Part shown: piece by piece, positions 22,528-25,146 of the stretch
Layout: every line of letters begins with the position of its first letter
Position numbering within the stretch: the stretch's first letter is position 1
NCBI GenBank assembly: GCA_051649085.1
Contig: JBOFGK010000061.1
Span: 1-25,146, forward strand
From: JBOFGK01 sp051649085
Lineage (GTDB): Bacteria > Bacillota_I > Bacilli_A > UBA3375
DNA: 25,146 nucleotides
Direction: 5' to 3'
Made by a program: the position numbers and the translations under genes
The notes under the pieces: generated by a model
Databases searched by the model: none
Seen by the model: the letters and a program-made list of their open reading frames with translations, nothing else
What the model was told of the DNA's origin: nothing

Positions 22528-23022
22528 ATGCAAGTACCTGGTAAAAGAAATTTAAAAACCGCAATTTCGATTGCAATTTGTATTGTTACAGCTCAGATTA
22601 TGACAGTTCTAACAGGGATGGAGGTTGGTTATCTATTTTCGGGAATTGCAGTTGTAGTTACGATGCAATCGTCAATGGATATATCAATTAACAAAGGAAA
22701 ACATCGGGTTTTAGGGACATTATTTAGTGGAGTGATTACGATTGTTTCTTATTCTATTTATATAAATTTTATTCCAGTAGCTTTTGAGTCCTTATTTGTA
22801 TTTGTGACAATAGTGATAGTAATTTATCTATTAAATCAAATGAAAATAAAAGAGGGAATTTTAGTCGCTTGTGTTGTAATCTTATCAACATATGGCTTAA
22901 AAGAAACTCAATATGTTCAATATGTAATAATTAGAACGCTTGAAACGTCATATGGGGTAGCGGTTGCTTTACTTATCAATAGATATTTATGGCCATATAA
23001 AATCTCAGCAGCTAAAAAATAA
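22528..23022 (+). CDS. Aromatic acid exporter/FUSC-like membrane protein, short form
   Basis: 164 residues with about five hydrophobic segments. GKRNLKTAISIAICIVTAQI at the N-terminus, AVVVTMQSSMDISINKGKHR, RVLGTLFSGVI and RTLETSYGVAVALLINRYLWP match the membrane half of ArAE_1/FUSC-type proteins. The usual cytoplasmic C-terminal domain of the longer members is absent. The predicted role is export of small aromatic or other organic acids, by family only. GAAAGGAAGAAG supplies the ribosome binding site. Confidence 0.75.
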   Translation: MQVPGKRNLKTAISIAICIVTAQIMTVLTGMEVGYLFSGIAVVVTMQSSMDISINKGKHRVLGTLFSGVITIVSYSIYINFIPVAFESLFVFVTIVIVIYLLNQMKIKEGILVACVVILSTYGLKETQYVQYVIIRTLETSYGVAVALLINRYLWPYKISAAKK

Positions 23023-23040
23023 AAAGCGTTAATGGTAAAA

Positions 23041-23075
23041 AATACTAAGTATGTAACTGATTAGCACTTAGTATT
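23041..23075 (-). terminator. Inverted repeat, terminator-like on the minus strand
   Basis: Perfect 10-bp arms AATACTAAGT (23041-23050) and ACTTAGTATT (23066-23075) with a 15-nt loop. The T run (complement of A 23037-23042) lies on the minus side, whereas the plus side has only ATCTTG. The nearest genes on both sides are on the plus strand, so its direction is puzzling; it may still end the FUSC-like transcript weakly. Confidence 0.4.
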
Positions 23076-23138
23076 ATCTTGTATATCTATGTTATTTTGC
23101 AAAGCTTAAAAAAAATGTTTAAAAAAAGAAAAATATAT

Positions 23139-23167
23139 TTGACAAGCTTAAAAAAAAATGATACAAT
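23139..23167 (+). promoter_or_regulatory. Promoter of the tRNA-Phe/5S/tRNA-Phe cluster
   Basis: TTGACA (23139-23144), 17-bp spacer, TACAAT (23162-23167) with TG one base upstream of the -10. This is a strong stable-RNA type promoter, 22 bases before the first tRNA. Confidence 0.88.
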
Positions 23168-23189
23168 GTACTAGTGTTAAGTTACAAAT

Positions 23190-23265
23190 GGTTCTGTAGC
23201 TCAGTCGGTAGAGCAATGGATTGAAAATCCATGTGTCGGCAGTTCGATTCTGTCCAGGACCACCA
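23190..23265 (+). tRNA. tRNA-Phe (anticodon GAA), copy 1
   Basis: 76 nt with CCA encoded. The acceptor GGTTCTG pairs with CAGGACC (one G-T pair). The anticodon loop TTGAAAA gives anticodon GAA. The T arm contains GTTCGATTC. It is identical to the copy at 23397-23472. Confidence 0.97.
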
Positions 23266-23267
23266 TG

Positions 23268-23377
<110 letters not shown>

Positions 23378-23396
23378 CATTTTAAAATTAAATAAT

Positions 23397-23472
23397 GGTT
23401 CTGTAGCTCAGTCGGTAGAGCAATGGATTGAAAATCCATGTGTCGGCAGTTCGATTCTGTCCAGGACCACCA
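23397..23472 (+). tRNA. tRNA-Phe (anticodon GAA), copy 2
   Basis: Sequence identical over all 76 nt to copy 1, including encoded CCA and the A/T bases immediately flanking. It is followed by a terminator 4 bases later. Confidence 0.97.
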
Positions 23473-23475
23473 TTA

Positions 23476-23504
23476 AATCAAACTTTAGGTTTGGTTATTT
23501 TTTT
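23476..23504 (+). terminator. Terminator of the tRNA-Phe/5S cluster
   Basis: AATCAAAC (23476-23483) pairs with GTTTGGTT (23489-23496) with one G-T pair, loop TTTAG, then A and seven T (23498-23504). Confidence 0.85.
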
Positions 23505-23532
23505 AAATGGTGGCGATGAATTGTGAGGATAA

Positions 23533-24138
23533 GTGAAAAGATATATAAAGTTTTTTATAGGGCTTTCTATTTTAGCATGTGGGGTTGGAATGCTAATTGG
23601 GATTGGATACGGAACATCAATTTGGGATGCTTTTTTTGTTGGATTTGCAGAAACGTTTGATATAAGCATCCGTTCATCTATCTATTTTTGGGGAAGTTTA
23701 TTATTGATAATTTCATCAATTATTCAAAAAAAATGGGTAAGTCCAATTTCGCTGTTAATTGTGTTATTTTTTGGGTTTTTAATTAATTTTTTTGTGCTTA
23801 CTTTTTTTTCTCAACTAGATCAATTACCAACAATTTACCGAGTTGTTCTCGTAATTGTTGCGACTGAAATTCAAGTGCTGGGAATTGCCCTTTATTTAGC
23901 GACAAATGTGGCAGCAAGCCATGTTGAAGGATTCACGTTAGCTATAGCACATCGATTTAATATGACATTTACAAAGGCTAAAATTATTACAGATATTGTA
24001 GCGGTTGTTGGTGCATTAGTGTTTAAAGGACCTATTTCGATTGTAAGTCTTTTTGTTATTGTGATAACAGGTATTCAAGTGAATTATTTAATCAGCAAAC
24101 TTGAAAAGACAAGTTGGTATGAACAAGAAAGAAGGTAA
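23533..24138 (+). CDS. YczE/YyaS-like integral membrane protein
   Basis: 201 residues with about five membrane helices. The N-terminus (KRYIKFFIGLSILACGVGML, then a GIGYGTSIWDAFFVG segment) and the later HVEGFTLAIAHRFNMTFTKAKIITDI region resemble the YczE/YyaS/YitT-type membrane protein group, whose function is largely unknown. The start is GTG 23533 with GAGGA at 23525-23529. The region just upstream is the tRNA cluster terminator, so it needs its own promoter, which I could not place with confidence. It lies one base before the next gene. Confidence 0.78.
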   Translation: MKRYIKFFIGLSILACGVGMLIGIGYGTSIWDAFFVGFAETFDISIRSSIYFWGSLLLIISSIIQKKWVSPISLLIVLFFGFLINFFVLTFFSQLDQLPTIYRVVLVIVATEIQVLGIALYLATNVAASHVEGFTLAIAHRFNMTFTKAKIITDIVAVVGALVFKGPISIVSLFVIVITGIQVNYLISKLEKTSWYEQERR

Positions 24139-24139
24139 A

Positions 24140-24679
24140 ATGCAAGTTTTAGTAAAACAATTAAGTCAGACGCATACGATTGAAGCGGAATTTATTACGT
24201 CAAATAATATTTTAATAAGTGAGTTGATTGATCATATTTGTGATTTGTTTGAACAAGAATCTTTTGATTATGAATTGGAAATAGCAGATCAAGTATATAC
24301 AGAAAACGAAGAATTACTACATGGTGAAGCAAGTGAAATTGATGAAATTTTAAATGAAATCCCTGGTCAATTTTCGAAGAAAGTGTATTTGGATGCGAAA
24401 AAAGTTAAAATAAGTGACTTAGGACTATCCGAAGCAGAACAAGTTGACTTGACAATTGATTTTGAAGTGAAAAATAATTTTATTGTTTGTTTTTCAGATT
24501 TAGCAACTGATTCGAAAAAAGTTAAATTGAAGAAAAATCCAGAGTTTATTATTCCAGATGGGCTTGGACAAGAATATTTTGATTATTTATTTTCAACTAC
24601 TGAACTTGACGAATATGATCTAGAAACAAAAAAAGAAGTTATCAAATTTAATGCTCGCAGAATAAAAACTTTCAAATAA
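24140..24679 (+). CDS. Acidic hypothetical protein
   Basis: 179 residues from ATG 24140, with GAAAGAAGG just upstream and only one base after the previous stop. It is soluble and strongly acidic, without membrane segments or a signal peptide. It contains segments such as LISELIDHICDLFEQESFDY, SEIDEILNEIPGQF, VDLTIDFEVKNNFIV and a basic C-terminus (ARRIKTFK). I recognise no domain. It is translationally linked to the YczE-like gene, and the structured RNA region at 24702-24897 could be its 3' UTR. Confidence 0.72.
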   Translation: MQVLVKQLSQTHTIEAEFITSNNILISELIDHICDLFEQESFDYELEIADQVYTENEELLHGEASEIDEILNEIPGQFSKKVYLDAKKVKISDLGLSEAEQVDLTIDFEVKNNFIVCFSDLATDSKKVKLKKNPEFIIPDGLGQEYFDYLFSTTELDEYDLETKKEVIKFNARRIKTFK

Positions 24680-24701
24680 TCTGTTTATCTTATTTGATGG
24701 G

Positions 24702-24897
24702 GACAAAAAACTAATATTAGTTGTAACAAATATTGATATAATGTAATTGTAATAGTAGATAAATCACTATTACACACGATAATGGTAATAATCTAGTAAC
24801 GAATAAAGAATATTAGTTTTCTGTCAAGGGATACATCAAATTTATCATTGTCGTACAAATGTCGGGGGACAACATTTAATGTTGGACCGCGTTTTTT
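24702..24897 (+). ncRNA. Candidate structured RNA with attenuator-like 3' end
   Basis: Outer helix: GACA plus AAAACTAATATT (24702-24718) pairs with AATATTAGTTTT plus TGTC (24809-24825), 16 pairs with one mismatch. Inside lies TGTAATAGT/ACTATTACA (9 bp, about 24748-24774). Downstream, a terminator-like hairpin (24863-24891, containing CAACAT/ATGTTG and two tandem G-A mismatches) is followed by T6. An alternative hairpin AAATGT (24857-24862) with ACATTT (24872-24877) excludes the terminator stem. An extended -10 (TGATATAAT, 24734-24742) could start a shorter transcript of about 150 nt. Which transcript exists is unknown. Confidence 0.4.
24863..24897 (+). terminator. Terminator-like hairpin with tandem G-A mismatches
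   Basis: CAACAT (24870-24875) pairs with ATGTTG (24879-24884). Below it are two adjacent A-G/G-A mismatches, then G-C pairs out to 24863/24891, then TTTTTT (24892-24897). Confidence 0.6.
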
Positions 24898-25037
24898 AAT
24901 TATTCACTATTTTATCCTTATATACAGACTGCGAAAAAAAGGATAGTGAAACTAATTGATAAAGCTATTTTAAATACAATTGAGCAAGCGGCAAAAACAG
25001 GTGAAATAAAAAAAAGTGAAAAAAAAGAAAAAAACGC

Positions 25038-25066
25038 TTGACATTGAATTGAATTAATGATATACT
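25038..25066 (+). promoter_or_regulatory. Strong promoter, probably of an rRNA operon
   Basis: Perfect -35 TTGACA (25038-25043), 17-bp spacer, -10 TATACT (25061-25066) with TGA directly in front. The downstream leader and lack of a coding start before the window edge suggest an rrn operon. Confidence 0.8.
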
Positions 25067-25072
25067 TTATCT

Positions 25073-25146
25073 TGTGAACGAACGAAGAACTCTGAAAACT
25101 AAATAGATAGGAACCCCGTCAAGGAATATAATAATTACTTGACAAA
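25073..25146 (+). other. Probable 16S rRNA leader (truncated by window edge)
   Basis: The leader contains GAACTCTGAAAACTAAATAG (25087-25106), resembling the CTTTGAAAACT leader element found before 16S genes of Gram-positives. It also has an inverted repeat GTCAAG (25118-25123) with CTTGAC (25138-25143), which could be part of the processing stem. The 16S gene itself would begin beyond 25146. Confidence 0.6.

Larger units (their letters stand above)
24680..25037. other. Non-coding stretch between the last gene and the rrn-type promoter
   Basis: No convincing gene. It holds the structured region 24702-24897 (listed separately). A 31-codon open frame (GTG 24946 to TGA 25041, MKLIDKAILNTIEQAAKTGE...) has AGGA only 2 bases from the GTG and ends inside the -35 box of the next promoter, so I regard it as doubtful. 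Confidence 0.6.

Noticed and set aside
24880..24891. Possible T-box sequence (TTGGACCGCG, close to TGGNACCGCG)
   Set aside because: One key position differs, no complementary 3' side of an antiterminator follows, and there is no aminoacyl-tRNA synthetase or amino-acid gene downstream. The terminator hairpin explains it.

Overview
The window comes from a low-GC (roughly 30% by eye) Gram-positive-type bacterium of the Bacillota. Supporting signs are strong AGGAG-type ribosome binding sites, Rho-independent terminators with long T runs, a Gram-positive-style lipoprotein, an adjacent cmk/der pair and a zinc-type L33. TGA is used as a stop, so this is genetic code 11 and not a Mycoplasma code. The gene set would suit an Erysipelotrichia/Turicibacter-like or Mollicutes-adjacent lineage, but that placement is an inference.

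Layout. 1-3096 (+): the tail of a membrane protein (DUF1576-like), a small conserved protein, a MATE exporter, a lipoprotein and a terminator. 3131-3290 (-): tRNA-Arg(TCT) with its own promoter and terminator. 3763-4320 (+): a lone CrtO-like membrane acyltransferase homologue. 4405-9195 (+): a fructose operon, fruA (EIIABC), fruK, and a second EIIABC gene whose first part is out of frame by one base. 9253-15007 (-): a compact unit cydA-cydB-rnfD-rnfG-rnfE-rnfA-(61-aa Cys protein)-rnfB in which genes overlap by 1 to 14 bases. 15058-17488 (-): a second complete cydAB pair with its own promoter and terminator. 17620-19297 (+): rpmG, an FNT-family anion channel and a MarR regulator. 19358-21965 (+): cmk, der and a cyclophilin. 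22167-23022 (+): an MmcQ/YjbR-family protein and a short aromatic-acid-exporter-like membrane protein. 23139-23504 (+): tRNA-Phe, 5S rRNA and an identical second tRNA-Phe. 23533-24679 (+): a YczE-like membrane protein and an unknown acidic protein. 24680-25146: a structured non-coding stretch, then a strong promoter and leader that look like the start of an rRNA operon whose 16S lies beyond the window.

How it works together. The most interesting region is 9253-14963. It encodes cytochrome bd oxidase in one operon with a reduced Rnf complex. The membrane electron wire is intact: the RnfB four-Cys cluster site, the Cys pairs of RnfA and RnfE, and the FMN site of RnfG. The RnfB is only about 96 residues and stops where the ferredoxin domain normally begins, and no RnfC (NADH module) is present in the window. 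A 61-residue membrane protein with a CxxCxxxxC motif sits between rnfA and rnfB. I infer a minimal Rnf that carries electrons between a cytosolic carrier and the outer face or quinone pool, coupled to O2 reduction by CydAB. Two other points deserve attention: a near-identical inverted-repeat element (19 of 21 bases) in front of both the FNT-marR unit and cmk, and an attenuator-like RNA structure at 24702-24897 with mutually exclusive hairpins.
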